This document shows, in pieces, positions 1 through 8,372 of a DNA stretch of 64,000 bases; within the stretch, counting starts at the first letter, position 1, and each line of letters opens with the position of its first letter. The translations under genes and the position numbers were made by a program. Under the pieces are notes generated by a model. The model was not told where the DNA came from. It ran no database searches and worked only from the letters and a program-made list of their open reading frames with translations. The stretch is from Scybalousia_A sp045221575 (GTDB taxonomy: Bacteria > Bacteroidota > Bacteroidia > Bacteroidales > P3): assembly GCA_045221575.1 (NCBI GenBank), contig JBGUWU010000019.1, positions 46,318-110,317 on the forward strand, written 5' to 3'.

Positions 1-1
1 A

Positions 2-367
2 GTTGGAGATGATGGCAAACCGAGACAACTACATCTGGAACAAGGCTTAGAGGTTCTTAATCTTGATAAACAAGAAGGTACAGCCAAAGTTCATTATCAC
101 TATCATTTAAACGAAACCAACAACTTGGTTGAATGTCCTTACTTTGTTACAAACATAATGCCTTTAACACAAGGACTAAAGAAAGACTACTCTAACTCTG
201 ACACATTTTATCTTTATTTTTGTGTGGCTGGCAAAGGTTTTGTTAGTTCAATGGGACATCGTATTCCTCTTAGTGCAGGAGAGATTTTAATGATACCTGC
301 AATAGCAAAAGATGCTGTCATTGAACCAAGTCCTATGATGGAAATTTTGGAAATAACAATACTATAA
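2..367 (+). CDS. manA: Mannose-6-phosphate isomerase, class I (C-terminal part)
   Basis: This reading frame is open from the left edge and ends with TAA at 365-367, so only about 121 C-terminal residues are present and the true start lies outside the window. The family interconverts mannose-6-phosphate and fructose-6-phosphate in the cytoplasm and is zinc dependent. The visible part starts with GDDGKPRQLHLEQGLEVL, which matches the 'D-GKPRELH' segment of class I phosphomannose isomerases. It continues into a small cupin-like beta domain (VECPYFVTN, then GKGFVSSMGHRIPLSAGEILMIPA) typical of the C-terminal barrel. An internal TTG at 125 could pass for a start, but homology-like sequence extends well upstream of it. 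mutS follows 31 bp downstream on the same strand, so the two may be co-transcribed. The active-site residues are outside the window, so the family assignment rests on the tail alone. Confidence 0.8.
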   Translation, partial: VGDDGKPRQLHLEQGLEVLNLDKQEGTAKVHYHYHLNETNNLVECPYFVTNIMPLTQGLKKDYSNSDTFYLYFCVAGKGFVSSMGHRIPLSAGEILMIPAIAKDAVIEPSPMMEILEITIL

Positions 368-398
368 ATACTATAAAATCTATAAACAAAGTCTTATT

Positions 399-3038
399 AT
401 GGCAAGTTCAGAGAAGATAACGCCTTTGATGAAACAATACAACGAAGTAAAGGCACAATACCCAGACACAATACTTTTGTTTAGGGTCGGAGATTTTTAC
501 GAAACATTTGGAGATGACGCCATTGAGACATCAAAAATACTCAATATCGTCCTTACAAAAAGAAGTGCCAACGGTCAAGATAGATTAGCTGGCTTCCCTT
601 ATCATGCATTAGACAACTATCTGCCTCGTTTTATTCAAGCAGGAAAACGTGTTGCGATATGTGAACAGATGGAAGACCCTAAGTTCGCTAAAGGTATAGT
701 AAAACGTAGCGTAGAAGAGATAGTAACTCCAGGTATTTCTTACGATTCTGCCATAGAACAACGTTCTCAAAACACTTTTCTCTGTGCTTTACACAAAAAG
801 AAGAACAATTATGGTGTTGCTTTCATTGATATAAACACAGGCGATTTCTTTGTTTCTGAAGGTGATGAAGTAAATATAGATAAGTTGATTCAAAACTTTA
901 TGCCTAAGGAGATAGTTATCCAGAGACATTATGAAAGAGAATTAGAAAACATTTTACCAAACAATATACTTACTAAGTCATACGATGATTGGGTATTCTC
1001 CTTAGATTTTGCACAAGACACTTTAGAAGACGTCTTTGGTGTTAGATCTGCCAAAGGTTTTGGAATAGAAGACATGCCTCTTGCTACTATTGCGGCTGGT
1101 TCTGCTCTTTACTATATCAGAGAAACAAATCACAAAGAGTTATCTCATATATGCAACATATCACGTATAGACAACAACGACTTTGTTTGGATGGATAAAT
1201 TCACTATTCGCAACCTTGAGCTTATTTCCTCACACAACTCTAACGAAAGCACGCTGTATCATATTCTAAACCGTACCCAAAGCAATATGGGAGCAAGACT
1301 TTTGCAACGGTGGATTGTATTACCATTGAAGAAAAAAGAAGAAATAGAACAAAGACAAAGAATAGTTACCTCTCTTATCTATAACGACGAACTAAGAGAA
1401 GTAATGAAAGAATGCTTACAACAGATAGGAGATATGGAAAGAATAATATCAAGACTTTCTTTCCACAGAATAACACCTAATGAGTTGTATCACTTCACCG
1501 ACATTCTCTTTGCTGTAGAAAAACTAAAAGACTTTATCGCTTCATTAGATAAAGACAAAGACCTGTATCCTGTTTTAGATGATTGTAAACAAATGAGAGA
1601 ATTTATTCTTAAAGCAATAAACTCTGAAGCTCCTAATAATATCGCTAAAGGTAACGCAATCAAACAAGGATTCAATGCTGAGTTAGATAATTATAGAGAT
1701 ATTACCCTTAACTCTCAAAGCATATTAGATGAGATATGTACAACAGAAGCAGAAAGAACAAAGATACCTTCCTTAAAAATAGGTTTCAATAATGTCTTTG
1801 GTTATTACTTGGAAGTAACCAATACCCATAAAGATAAAGTACCAGAAAATTGGGAAAGAAAGCAGACACTTACTAACGCTGAACGATATATCACACCTGA
1901 GTTAAAAGAAATAGAGGCTTCTATGCTTTCTGCTCAAGAAAATATATCTGCTTTAGAAAGTAGGCTATACCATGAAGTAATAGAAGAATGCAAGACATAT
2001 ATAGAACGTCTGCATTCATCTGCTGTGGAATTATCTATATTGGATTGTTTGCTTTCATTTGCTATAGTGGCAATGGACAACGGATATACTCGTCCAGAGA
2101 TTATGGAAAGCGATATTCTACATATTGCTCAAGGAAGACACCCTGTTATTGAAAGAATGTTACCGAAAGGAGAAGAATACGTTGCTAATGATGTTTATCT
2201 CGACACTACAACTCAACAGATAGTAATAATAACAGGTCCTAATATGAGTGGTAAAAGTGCATACCTTAGACAAACTGCCCTAATTGTTATAATGGCTCAA
2301 ATAGGTAGTTATGTTCCAGCAAAACGTTCTCAGATAGGATTAGTAGATAAGATATTCACTCGTGTAGGTGCTTCAGATAATATCGCTTCTGGTGAGAGTA
2401 CTTTCATGGTAGAGATGAACGAAACAGCTTCTATACTTAATAATCTTTCACCTCATTCTCTTATCCTTTTAGATGAGATAGGAAGAGGAACATCAACATA
2501 CGACGGAGTTTCCATTGCTTGGGGCATTGCATCTTATCTACACAACCACAAACATAGAGCAAAGGTTTTGTTTGCAACACACTATCACGAGCTTATCGCT
2601 ATGGAGCAGAACTTTGAAAGAATCAAAAACTATCACATAACAGTAAAAGAATTAGGTTCTAAGATAATATTCATAAGAAAGATAGCCAAGGGAGGCTCTT
2701 CTCAGAGTTTTGGTATTCATGTTGCTCGTCTTGCTGGTGTTCCTAAAGAAGTACTCTCTATTGCTAATGATATGCTGACATCTTTGGAAGAAAGTCGTTC
2801 TGACTCCCTGCAACTTGGAATAGATGAGGGGGAAAACACTAACAAAATAAAGAAAAAAGAGCTAAATGAAAGAAAAAAACAAGCTATAGAGAGTTTTCAA
2901 ACAAGTTTTATTCAACTAAATGATCCTATCCTTGAAGAAATCAAAGAAGATATTTTAAACACTGATATAGAAAATCTTACACCTATTCAAGCACTCAATA
3001 AACTAAATGACATAAAAAAAATAATTCAAAAAGTTTAG
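399..3038 (+). CDS. mutS: DNA mismatch repair ATPase MutS
   Basis: MutS recognises mismatches and small loops in duplex DNA as a dimer and recruits MutL using ATP. At 879 residues the protein has the usual full length. The N-terminal mismatch-binding domain carries the Phe-X-Glu motif (F33-Y34-E35 in GDFYETF), which wedges into mispaired DNA. A connector, a lever and a clamp domain follow. The C-terminal ATPase has the Walker A motif GPNMSGKS at residues 613-620, then the STFMVEM signature, the Walker B stretch LILLDEIGRGTS and the ATHYHEL switch. The ATG at 399 is preceded by an AT-rich 31-bp gap after the isomerase gene. No terminator hairpin is seen between its stop and the tRNA-Gly promoter. 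Every motif expected of an active MutS is intact. Confidence 0.98.
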   Translation: MASSEKITPLMKQYNEVKAQYPDTILLFRVGDFYETFGDDAIETSKILNIVLTKRSANGQDRLAGFPYHALDNYLPRFIQAGKRVAICEQMEDPKFAKGIVKRSVEEIVTPGISYDSAIEQRSQNTFLCALHKKKNNYGVAFIDINTGDFFVSEGDEVNIDKLIQNFMPKEIVIQRHYERELENILPNNILTKSYDDWVFSLDFAQDTLEDVFGVRSAKGFGIEDMPLATIAAGSALYYIRETNHKELSHICNISRIDNNDFVWMDKFTIRNLELISSHNSNESTLYHILNRTQSNMGARLLQRWIVLPLKKKEEIEQRQRIVTSLIYNDELREVMKECLQQIGDMERIISRLSFHRITPNELYHFTDILFAVEKLKDFIASLDKDKDLYPVLDDCKQMREFILKAINSEAPNNIAKGNAIKQGFNAELDNYRDITLNSQSILDEICTTEAERTKIPSLKIGFNNVFGYYLEVTNTHKDKVPENWERKQTLTNAERYITPELKEIEASMLSAQENISALESRLYHEVIEECKTYIERLHSSAVELSILDCLLSFAIVAMDNGYTRPEIMESDILHIAQGRHPVIERMLPKGEEYVANDVYLDTTTQQIVIITGPNMSGKSAYLRQTALIVIMAQIGSYVPAKRSQIGLVDKIFTRVGASDNIASGESTFMVEMNETASILNNLSPHSLILLDEIGRGTSTYDGVSIAWGIASYLHNHKHRAKVLFATHYHELIAMEQNFERIKNYHITVKELGSKIIFIRKIAKGGSSQSFGIHVARLAGVPKEVLSIANDMLTSLEESRSDSLQLGIDEGENTNKIKKKELNERKKQAIESFQTSFIQLNDPILEEIKEDILNTDIENLTPIQALNKLNDIKKIIQKV

Positions 3039-3045
3039 AAAAAAT

Positions 3046-3076
3046 TTGGTTATTATTTTTTTTCATACTATTTTTG
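3046..3076 (+). promoter_or_regulatory. Bacteroidota promoter for tRNA-Gly transcript
   Basis: TTG at 3046-3048, a 20-bp spacer and TATTTTTG at 3069-3076 fit the Bacteroidota -33/-7 consensus (TTG, 19-21 bp, TAnnTTTG). It lies just after mutS and points towards tRNA-Gly about 150 bp downstream. It therefore implies a long purine-rich leader ahead of the tRNA. Confidence 0.55.
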
Positions 3077-3229
3077 CAACGTCAAATTCAAAGGGGGCTG
3101 AACTGATGAGGAAAGCGTCTAAGAATAGATAGAGTGAGAGAGGGGGAGAGAAGAGGCGGAGATGTTGCGGAAAGGAGATAAGGAAGAGATTGTGGAGCGG
3201 AAGTTTCTTTTGAAGATGATGTTTAAAAT

Positions 3230-3302
3230 GCGGGCATAGCTCAGTTGGTAGAGCGCAACCTTGCCAAGGTTGAGGTCGCGAGTCCGAGTCTCGTTGCCCG
3301 CT
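3230..3302 (+). tRNA. tRNA-Gly (GCC)
   Basis: A 73-nt cloverleaf. The acceptor arms GCGGGCA (3230-3236) and TGCCCGC (3295-3301) pair, with discriminator T at 3302. The anticodon stem CAACC/GGTTG encloses loop TTGCCAA with anticodon GCC at 3263-3265. D-arm and T-arm sequences are canonical. CCA is not encoded, and a T-run follows directly. Confidence 0.95.
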
Positions 3303-3444
3303 CTTTTTTTTTTACATGCAAGAGTTCTTAATACATAAAGCAAAAGAAAACAAGTTAGATTGAAGCAACTTATTGATAGAACAAAATCTTTATAAGATTG
3401 AAGTTGCAAGTCAAAATTTAGTTTTCAGCTTAAAAAGACACGAT

Positions 3445-3528
3445 GCCATGGTGGTGGAATGGTAGACACGAGGGACTTAAAATCCCTTGAACAATGCGTT
3501 CGTGTGGGTTCAAGTCCCACCCGTGGTA
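3445..3528 (+). tRNA. tRNA-Leu (TAA)
   Basis: An 84-nt class II tRNA with a variable arm. The acceptor GCCATGG pairs with CCGTGGT including G-U pairs, and the discriminator is A at 3528. Anticodon stem AGGGA/TCCCT encloses loop CTTAAAA, with anticodon TAA at 3478-3480. CCA is not encoded. A hairpin terminator follows at 3567-3598. Confidence 0.95.
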
Positions 3529-3566
3529 CTCCTTTTTTAAAGTTTTTACTATAATCATATTGTTTG

Positions 3567-3598
3567 CTAATGTTTTTAACAAAACATTAGTTTTTTTT
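3567..3598 (+). terminator. Rho-independent terminator after tRNA-Leu
   Basis: CTAATGTTTT (3567-3576) and AAAACATTAG (3581-3590) form a perfect 10-bp stem with loop TAAC, followed by eight T residues. Confidence 0.85.
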
Positions 3599-3634
3599 GT
3601 TTATTACCTAACATAAATACAATAAAAATAAAAT

Positions 3635-3658
3635 ACCTCCCTTGAATCCAAGAGAGGT
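3635..3658 (-). terminator. Terminator of the tsaB-trmB operon
   Basis: ACCTCCCTTG (3635-3644) and CAAGAGAGGT (3649-3658) pair with one mismatch around a 4-nt loop. A-rich sequence on the plus strand to the left gives a U-rich tail on the minus-strand transcript. It lies 12 bp past the trmB stop. Confidence 0.75.
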
Positions 3659-3670
3659 GTTTTATTTTAT

Positions 3671-4330
3671 TCACAACTGAAACTTTATATATTTTATTTT
3701 CTTACCTTCTTTGAGATACATCTTTTCGTAAAACGTCTGAATATCTTTTACGTCATCTTCTAAATCTGTTCCATATAAGTCATTACTTTCAAAAAGAATA
3801 GTATGATTTTCTTGTTTTAACATCTCTGATGTGTATTCATAAAGCTCTGTACTATCTGTTTTAAGATGAAGGATACCATCAGACTTTATAACCTTTGCAT
3901 ATCTTTCTAAGAAACGCGGACAAGTAAGTCTTCTGTTTTCATTCTTCAACTGAGGATCACAGAAAGTGATCCATATCTCATCAACCTCATCTTTATCAAA
4001 AAGTTTTTCCAGCATTTGAATTTGACAACGCAAGAAAGCAACATTATTCATCTTATTCTCAAAAGCAGTCTTGCAACCTCGCCAAAGTCTTGCTCCTTTA
4101 ATATCTATACCTATAAAGTTTTTGTTTGTATACTTCTCTCCCAAACCAACAGTATATTCTCCCTTACCACAACCAAGTTCCAAAACAATAGGATTATCAT
4201 TTTTAAAATACTCCTCTCTCCACTTGCCTTTAAGAAAAAAGTCTTTATCCTTTAATTGTTCAAAACCTACCTGAAAAAGATTGTCAAAAGTAAGGTTCTC
4301 AGCAAATCTCTCTAACTTATTCTTACCCAT
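3671..4330 (-). CDS. trmB: tRNA (guanine-N7-)-methyltransferase
   Basis: TrmB uses S-adenosylmethionine to make m7G46 in the variable loop of tRNAs. The 219-residue length is normal. The SAM-binding motif I is VLELGCGKGEYTVGL at about residues 49-63. It is followed by FIGIDIKGARLWRG, a substrate-loop region with ITFCDPQLKNENRRLT (the family's FPDPW-like segment, here FCDPQLK), and HLKTDSTELYEY near the C-terminus. The gene lies 16 bp downstream of tsaB on the same strand and shares its terminator, so two tRNA-modification genes are co-transcribed. The substitution of FPDPWPK by FCDPQLK is a departure from the usual motif, but the rest of the family pattern is strong. Confidence 0.93.
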   Translation of the reverse strand: MGKNKLERFAENLTFDNLFQVGFEQLKDKDFFLKGKWREEYFKNDNPIVLELGCGKGEYTVGLGEKYTNKNFIGIDIKGARLWRGCKTAFENKMNNVAFLRCQIQMLEKLFDKDEVDEIWITFCDPQLKNENRRLTCPRFLERYAKVIKSDGILHLKTDSTELYEYTSEMLKQENHTILFESNDLYGTDLEDDVKDIQTFYEKMYLKEGKKIKYIKFQL

Positions 4331-4346
4331 AATTATTTTCTATATC

Positions 4347-5045
4347 TTAATATAAGCCTTTGATTGTTGATTTTTTAGCAATAAAATCTTTTAAGTAATA
4401 AGGCTCAAAATATGCTCTATCTTCAAAATCTCCTTTTTTATATTTTTGAAAAGCTATAGCACCCATGTACTTCGCATTTAAAGTCAAACTTCCATCAAAA
4501 ACATAAATATCATTATTCAATACTTGTCTGCATTTTTCTGCACCATCTCCTGCGACTATTATCTTTCTATCCTTATGATACATTTCATATATATCACTCT
4601 CAATTATATCTGCTGAAATATCTTTTAGAATATTCAACTCTTCATCATAAATAGCAGAATATACTTCCATTCTTCTCGCATCTATCATAGGAAGATAATA
4701 ACTCTTAGGATACTTCTGTTTAGATTCAAAAGCAATCAAAAGCAAAGTATCAACAGAAATCAAAGGAATATTCAGTCCATACGCTAAACCTTTTGCAGAA
4801 GAAACTCCTATTCTAAGACCTGTATAAGAACCTGGTCCTTTGCTAACAGCTATAGCATTCAAATCTTTTCTTATATCCCCGTCATAGTCTGAGAATATCC
4901 CTTCAATAAGCAAAGACAACATTTGAGAGTGTGAGTTCGGTTCTTTGCTCTCTTTATACAACAACAGATTTTCTCCTTTAGAAAGAGAAACTGAACAAAT
5001 GCCCGTTGCTGTTTCTATGTTTAGTATTATTGGTTCTTGTGTCAT
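4347..5045 (-). CDS. tsaB: tRNA threonylcarbamoyladenosine biosynthesis protein TsaB
   Basis: TsaB is the inactive ASKHA-fold partner that activates TsaD for t6A37 formation in ANN-decoding tRNAs. The 232-residue protein starts with ILNIETATGICSVSLS, the family's opening beta-hairpin. It contains the signature AVSKGPGSYTGLRIGVSSAKGLAYGL near residues 67-92. The C-terminal half (MIDARRMEVYSAIYDE) is also typical. ATG at 5043-5045 sits just downstream of the terminator hairpin of the preceding DUF3127 gene. A separate promoter is therefore expected, but I could not point to a clear one. trmB follows 16 bp later. Confidence 0.93.
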   Translation of the reverse strand: MTQEPIILNIETATGICSVSLSKGENLLLYKESKEPNSHSQMLSLLIEGIFSDYDGDIRKDLNAIAVSKGPGSYTGLRIGVSSAKGLAYGLNIPLISVDTLLLIAFESKQKYPKSYYLPMIDARRMEVYSAIYDEELNILKDISADIIESDIYEMYHKDRKIIVAGDGAEKCRQVLNNDIYVFDGSLTLNAKYMGAIAFQKYKKGDFEDRAYFEPYYLKDFIAKKSTIKGLY

Positions 5046-5050
5046 AAAGA

Positions 5051-5092
5051 AAAAAAATAACTATGCCATACTAAAAAGCACAGCATAGTTAT
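5051..5092 (-). terminator. Terminator after the DUF3127 gene
   Basis: ATAACTATGC (5057-5066) and GCATAGTTAT (5083-5092) form a perfect 10-bp stem with a 16-nt loop. The A-run at 5051-5057 gives a U-tail on the minus strand. It separates the S9 peptidase/DUF3127 transcript from tsaB-trmB. Confidence 0.8.
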
Positions 5093-5106
5093 CATTTGTT
5101 GTTTAA

Positions 5107-5580
5107 TTAGAATGGTAAATCGTTTTCTGGATCGTCTTCCATCATAGGTTCTTGCTCTATATTGCCTCCTGTTCCTTGTGGCTGTGCTGATGTTTGTACT
5201 GGAGCAGGACCTGCATTAGGTGCTTGTTGATAAGTACCACTTGACATTGGAGGTTGTTGAGCAGATGGTCCATATTGTGCATTAGGTGTATTTCCATTAA
5301 GATTAGAAACAAAAGCACCTATATTTCTACATCTGCAGTCAGTATACCATCTTCCATTATATTCTCTTGATTCTATTTCAAACGTAACTTGAATAGTATC
5401 TCCTATTCTAATAGATTTAAGTGTAGCAAGCATATCTTCTCCCCAAGTAGAGAAAGCTATACTTCTTGGAAATGAAGATTCTATTAAATCTATTACAAAT
5501 CCTCCTCTAACCCAAGGACCTCTTGCTGACTCTCCCCTTGTTTCTGGGAGTACCATTCTTAATTTTCCTATTACATCCAT
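5107..5580 (-). CDS. DUF3127-family OB-fold-like protein with SSB-like acidic tip
   Basis: The 157-residue protein opens with MDVIGKLRMVLPETRGES and contains IAFSTWGEDML and RIGDTIQVTFEIESREYNGRWYTD split across about 100 residues. This is the pattern of DUF3127 proteins, a Bacteroidota family with an OB-like beta barrel resembling single-stranded DNA-binding proteins. The N-terminal domain is followed by a Gln/Pro/Gly/Ala-rich linker and an acidic C-terminus ending DDPENDLPF. This layout copies the flexible linker and acidic tip by which SSB recruits repair and replication proteins. It lies 27 bp downstream of the S9 peptidase, with a perfect terminator after it. The DUF3127 assignment is by recall of the family pattern, and DNA binding is an inference from architecture. 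Confidence 0.75.
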   Translation of the reverse strand: MDVIGKLRMVLPETRGESARGPWVRGGFVIDLIESSFPRSIAFSTWGEDMLATLKSIRIGDTIQVTFEIESREYNGRWYTDCRCRNIGAFVSNLNGNTPNAQYGPSAQQPPMSSGTYQQAPNAGPAPVQTSAQPQGTGGNIEQEPMMEDDPENDLPF

Positions 5581-5607
5581 TTTATATTATTTTTATTTAT
5601 TACTTAA

Positions 5608-7758
5608 TTACTTTCTATTATTCATCTGCTCTGCAAAAGCTTTTTCTTTGTTTGTCATTCGTTTTGCAGCAGGAGAATTTGGTTTAAGCCATTTATCTAA
5701 CCAATCAAAGAAGTTTCTTTGCCAAAGTATTCCGTTTTGTGGTCTAAGAACCCAATGTGTTTCATCAGGGAAATAAAGATAACGTGCAGGAATATCTAAA
5801 TTAACAGCAGCATTATAAGCAGCCATACCTTGAGAAGCAACTATACGAAAATCAAACTCAGAATGTATTACAAGCAAAGGAGTATTCCATTTAGTTACAA
5901 ACTTATGAGGAGAGTTCGCATAAGACTTTTGAACCTTAGGATCCTTACTCCAATAAGGGCCACCCAAGTCCCAATTAACAAACCACATCTCTTCTGTTTC
6001 TAAGTATTGCTGTTCAAGATTAAACATACCGTTGTGAGCTATAAATGCTTTAAATCTATTGTCATGATGTCCTGCAAGCCAATACACAGAAAAACCTCCA
6101 AAACTTGCACCTACAGCACCTCTATGGTCTTTATCTACATAGCTTTCTTTACTTATTTCATCTATAGCTGTAAGATAATCTTTCATACATTGACCGCCAT
6201 AATCTCCACTAATTTGTTCATTCCATGCTTGTCCAAATCCTGGTAATCCTCTACGGTTTGGAGCAACAATAATATAACCATTAGCAGCCATTATAGAGAA
6301 ATTCCATCTGTATGACCAGAATTGAGAAACAGTGCTTTGAGGACCACCTTCACAATAAAGCAAAGTTGGATATTTCTTTGTAGAATCAAAATCTGGTGGA
6401 TAAATAACCCAAGTGTGTAAATCTTTTCCGTCTGTTGCCTTTAAAACTCTTTCTTCAACCTTACCCCATTTAACTTTTGCCATCAAATCATCATTAGTTG
6501 TAGAAATCTTTTGCTCTTTACCTGTTTTTTCATCAACAGACCATATTTCTATAGGATGAAGCATAGACATTTGTGTTGCTATCAATCTATCTTTAGCAAG
6601 CATAACAGATGTATAGTCTGCATTCTCTTTTGTCAATTGCTTAATAGATTTATCTGCAATGCTCATCTTATATATATTATCTCTTCCTTGATAATCTGAG
6701 ATAAAGTACATTGATTTATTATCTGGAGTAAAACGTATTCCATTTGCATTTTGATCAAAATTCTCTGTCATATAAGTAACTCTACCTGTAGTTAAATCAC
6801 AAAGCATAAGACGTATTTTATCTGCTTCATATCCATCTCTTTCCATACTTTCCCAAGCAATCATTTTACCATCAGGAGAGAATACAGGATTTTGATCATA
6901 TCCCATCATATCATGAGACAAGTTTTTAACTTGCTTTGTTGCTATATCATATAAGAAAATATCTGAATTGGTAGAATAAGCGTAATCCTTACCTGTTTTT
7001 TTTCTGCAAGTGTAAGCTATTTTTTTGCTATCAGGAGAAAAAGCAAGTTGTTCCATTCCTCCCCAAGGACGCATAGGAGATTCAAACTCTGTTCCTTCTA
7101 AAAGATTAACACCTTCTTTTACTGTGTTCCCATCAAATTCAGCAACAAAAGGTTGAGGAACATTATCTACCCAATTATCCCAATGTCTATACATAAGGTC
7201 ATCATTAACTCTTCCTGTGGTTTTGTCTAAACCTTCTTTTAAATAAGCATATTTATCTTTCTTCGCTATACCTCTAACATAAAGTATTTTTGTTCCATCT
7301 GGAGAATAAGCGAAACCTTCCAAATCACCTTCTTTAAAATCTGAAATCTTTTTTCTATTAGAACCATCAAGATTCATTTCCCAGATATTTACGTTATCTT
7401 CTTCTGCATAGATAAATCCAATTTTATCTCCTTTTGGATTAAAAATAACATTAAACTCTGAGTTTTTTGTCTCCGTAAGACGTTGAACATTCTTACCATC
7501 TTTGTCCATAATATAGACATCTGCATTACCTTTGTTTTGTTCTACAGAGTAATAAGTAACGGTATAAAGAACTTTTTCACCATCAGGAGAAACTGACACA
7601 TCTCCAATTCTTCCAAAAGCCCATAAAACTTCTGGTGAAAGCATACCGTTCTTTACTTCAACTTGAGGTTTATCAATAATGTCTTTGTCTTTTGTTTTTT
7701 GTTGGCAAGAAGCAAATACCATAGCTGCCAAGCCAATCGCCAATAATACTTTTTTCAT
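5608..7758 (-). CDS. S9-family serine peptidase (DPP5/prolyl oligopeptidase-like), lipoprotein
   Basis: A 716-residue exported peptidase. The N-terminus MKKVLLAIGLAAMVFASC ends in a lipobox, so it is probably anchored to a membrane in the periplasm. Residues of about 40-430 hold WD40/TolB-like beta-propeller repeats (SPDGEKVLYTV, NPKGDKIGFIY, SPDGTKILYV, SPDSKKIAYT, SPDGKMIAWES, TPDNKSMYFIS). The C-terminal alpha/beta hydrolase has the GASFGG nucleophile elbow with Ser552, Asp636 in SEFDFRI and His668 in DETHW, the spacing expected of S9 enzymes. Such enzymes trim peptides from their N-terminal end in asaccharolytic Bacteroidota. A TATTTTTG -7 element is at 7790-7797 (minus). The exact peptide specificity cannot be read from the sequence. 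Confidence 0.93.
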   Translation of the reverse strand: MKKVLLAIGLAAMVFASCQQKTKDKDIIDKPQVEVKNGMLSPEVLWAFGRIGDVSVSPDGEKVLYTVTYYSVEQNKGNADVYIMDKDGKNVQRLTETKNSEFNVIFNPKGDKIGFIYAEEDNVNIWEMNLDGSNRKKISDFKEGDLEGFAYSPDGTKILYVRGIAKKDKYAYLKEGLDKTTGRVNDDLMYRHWDNWVDNVPQPFVAEFDGNTVKEGVNLLEGTEFESPMRPWGGMEQLAFSPDSKKIAYTCRKKTGKDYAYSTNSDIFLYDIATKQVKNLSHDMMGYDQNPVFSPDGKMIAWESMERDGYEADKIRLMLCDLTTGRVTYMTENFDQNANGIRFTPDNKSMYFISDYQGRDNIYKMSIADKSIKQLTKENADYTSVMLAKDRLIATQMSMLHPIEIWSVDEKTGKEQKISTTNDDLMAKVKWGKVEERVLKATDGKDLHTWVIYPPDFDSTKKYPTLLYCEGGPQSTVSQFWSYRWNFSIMAANGYIIVAPNRRGLPGFGQAWNEQISGDYGGQCMKDYLTAIDEISKESYVDKDHRGAVGASFGGFSVYWLAGHHDNRFKAFIAHNGMFNLEQQYLETEEMWFVNWDLGGPYWSKDPKVQKSYANSPHKFVTKWNTPLLVIHSEFDFRIVASQGMAAYNAAVNLDIPARYLYFPDETHWVLRPQNGILWQRNFFDWLDKWLKPNSPAAKRMTNKEKAFAEQMNNRK

Positions 7759-7891
7759 ATCTTAGTTCTTTTTATTATTTTCCTACTTGCAAAAATACAC
7801 ATTTTATATTAAATGATAAAATATTCTTATCATTTTTATAAAGAACTTTAACTAAGTTTTATTGTATAGCAATACCGTTCAAGTAAGGACA

Positions 7892-7925
7892 AAAAAAAAG
7901 CAGTCAATTTAATGGGACTGCTTTT
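7892..7925 (-). terminator. Terminator of the small lipoprotein gene
   Basis: AAAAGCAGTC (7896-7905) pairs with GACTGCTTTT (7916-7925) around a 10-nt loop. The A-run to the left supplies a U-tail for the minus-strand transcript ending after 7949. Confidence 0.8.
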
Positions 7926-7948
7926 AATTAATCGCTTGTCTAACTGAA

Positions 7949-8116
7949 TTATTTAGCTTGTTCAGTTGGAGTTGCAGTTGGAGTTGTTGTTGGAGTAGCT
8001 GTTACTTCTTCAGTTGGAGTGTTTTCTGTAGGAGTAGTTGTTGCTGACTCTGTTCCTTTACTTCCACACGCTGCGAAAAATCCAGCGATTGCTAATACTA
8101 ACAATACTTTTTTCAT
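7949..8116 (-). CDS. Tiny Thr/Pro-rich lipoprotein (55 aa)
   Basis: ATG at 8114-8116 starts MKKVLLVLAIAGFFAACGSKG, a compact signal peptide with lipobox FAAC. About 38 mature residues follow, almost entirely Thr, Pro, Ala and Glu in a repeated T-P-T pattern, ending EQAK and TAA at 7949-7951. The product would be a short, unstructured, membrane-tethered peptide. It has its own full promoter (8165-8194) and a strong terminator (7896-7925), so it is a stand-alone gene and not a fragment. Small low-complexity lipoproteins of this kind are common in Bacteroidota, but I recognise no named family and assign no function. Confidence 0.75.
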   Translation of the reverse strand: MKKVLLVLAIAGFFAACGSKGTESATTTPTENTPTEEVTATPTTTPTATPTEQAK

Positions 8117-8164
8117 TTTTTTCTTGTTTTTTAAAGGTTTATAAATTCTTTTGTTTTAACGTTG

Positions 8165-8194
8165 CAAAGGTAAGTCAAGTTTTTTTCTTGTCAA
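8165..8194 (-). promoter_or_regulatory. Promoter of the tiny lipoprotein gene
   Basis: On the minus strand, TTG (complement of 8192-8194), a 19-bp spacer and TACCTTTG (complement of 8165-8172) match the -33/-7 consensus exactly. The leader to the ATG is about 45 nt. Confidence 0.75.
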
Positions 8195-8372
8195 TCTTTT
8201 TTTCAAAAAAAAACGACATTATTTTTTTAATTTATTGATAATCAGTGATAAAAAATAATGAAAAATATATTAAAATTCATCTTATTTATTAAAAAAATAA
8301 CTAAAAATACAGTCTTTTTATGTTCAATCTGCCTAAAAAAGTGTATTTTTGCAAACAAATGATACAAAAAAA

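Noticed and set aside
3119..3409. 96-residue minus-strand open frame
   Set aside because: It overlaps tRNA-Gly in antisense and contains the AGNETRTRDLNLGKVAL type sequence that arises from translating a tRNA region. Known as a common false gene.
8349..8372. Upstream TTG start for queE
   Set aside because: The TTG lies in the TATTTTTG promoter element and the family start MNLPVFEMFYS fits ATG 8373.
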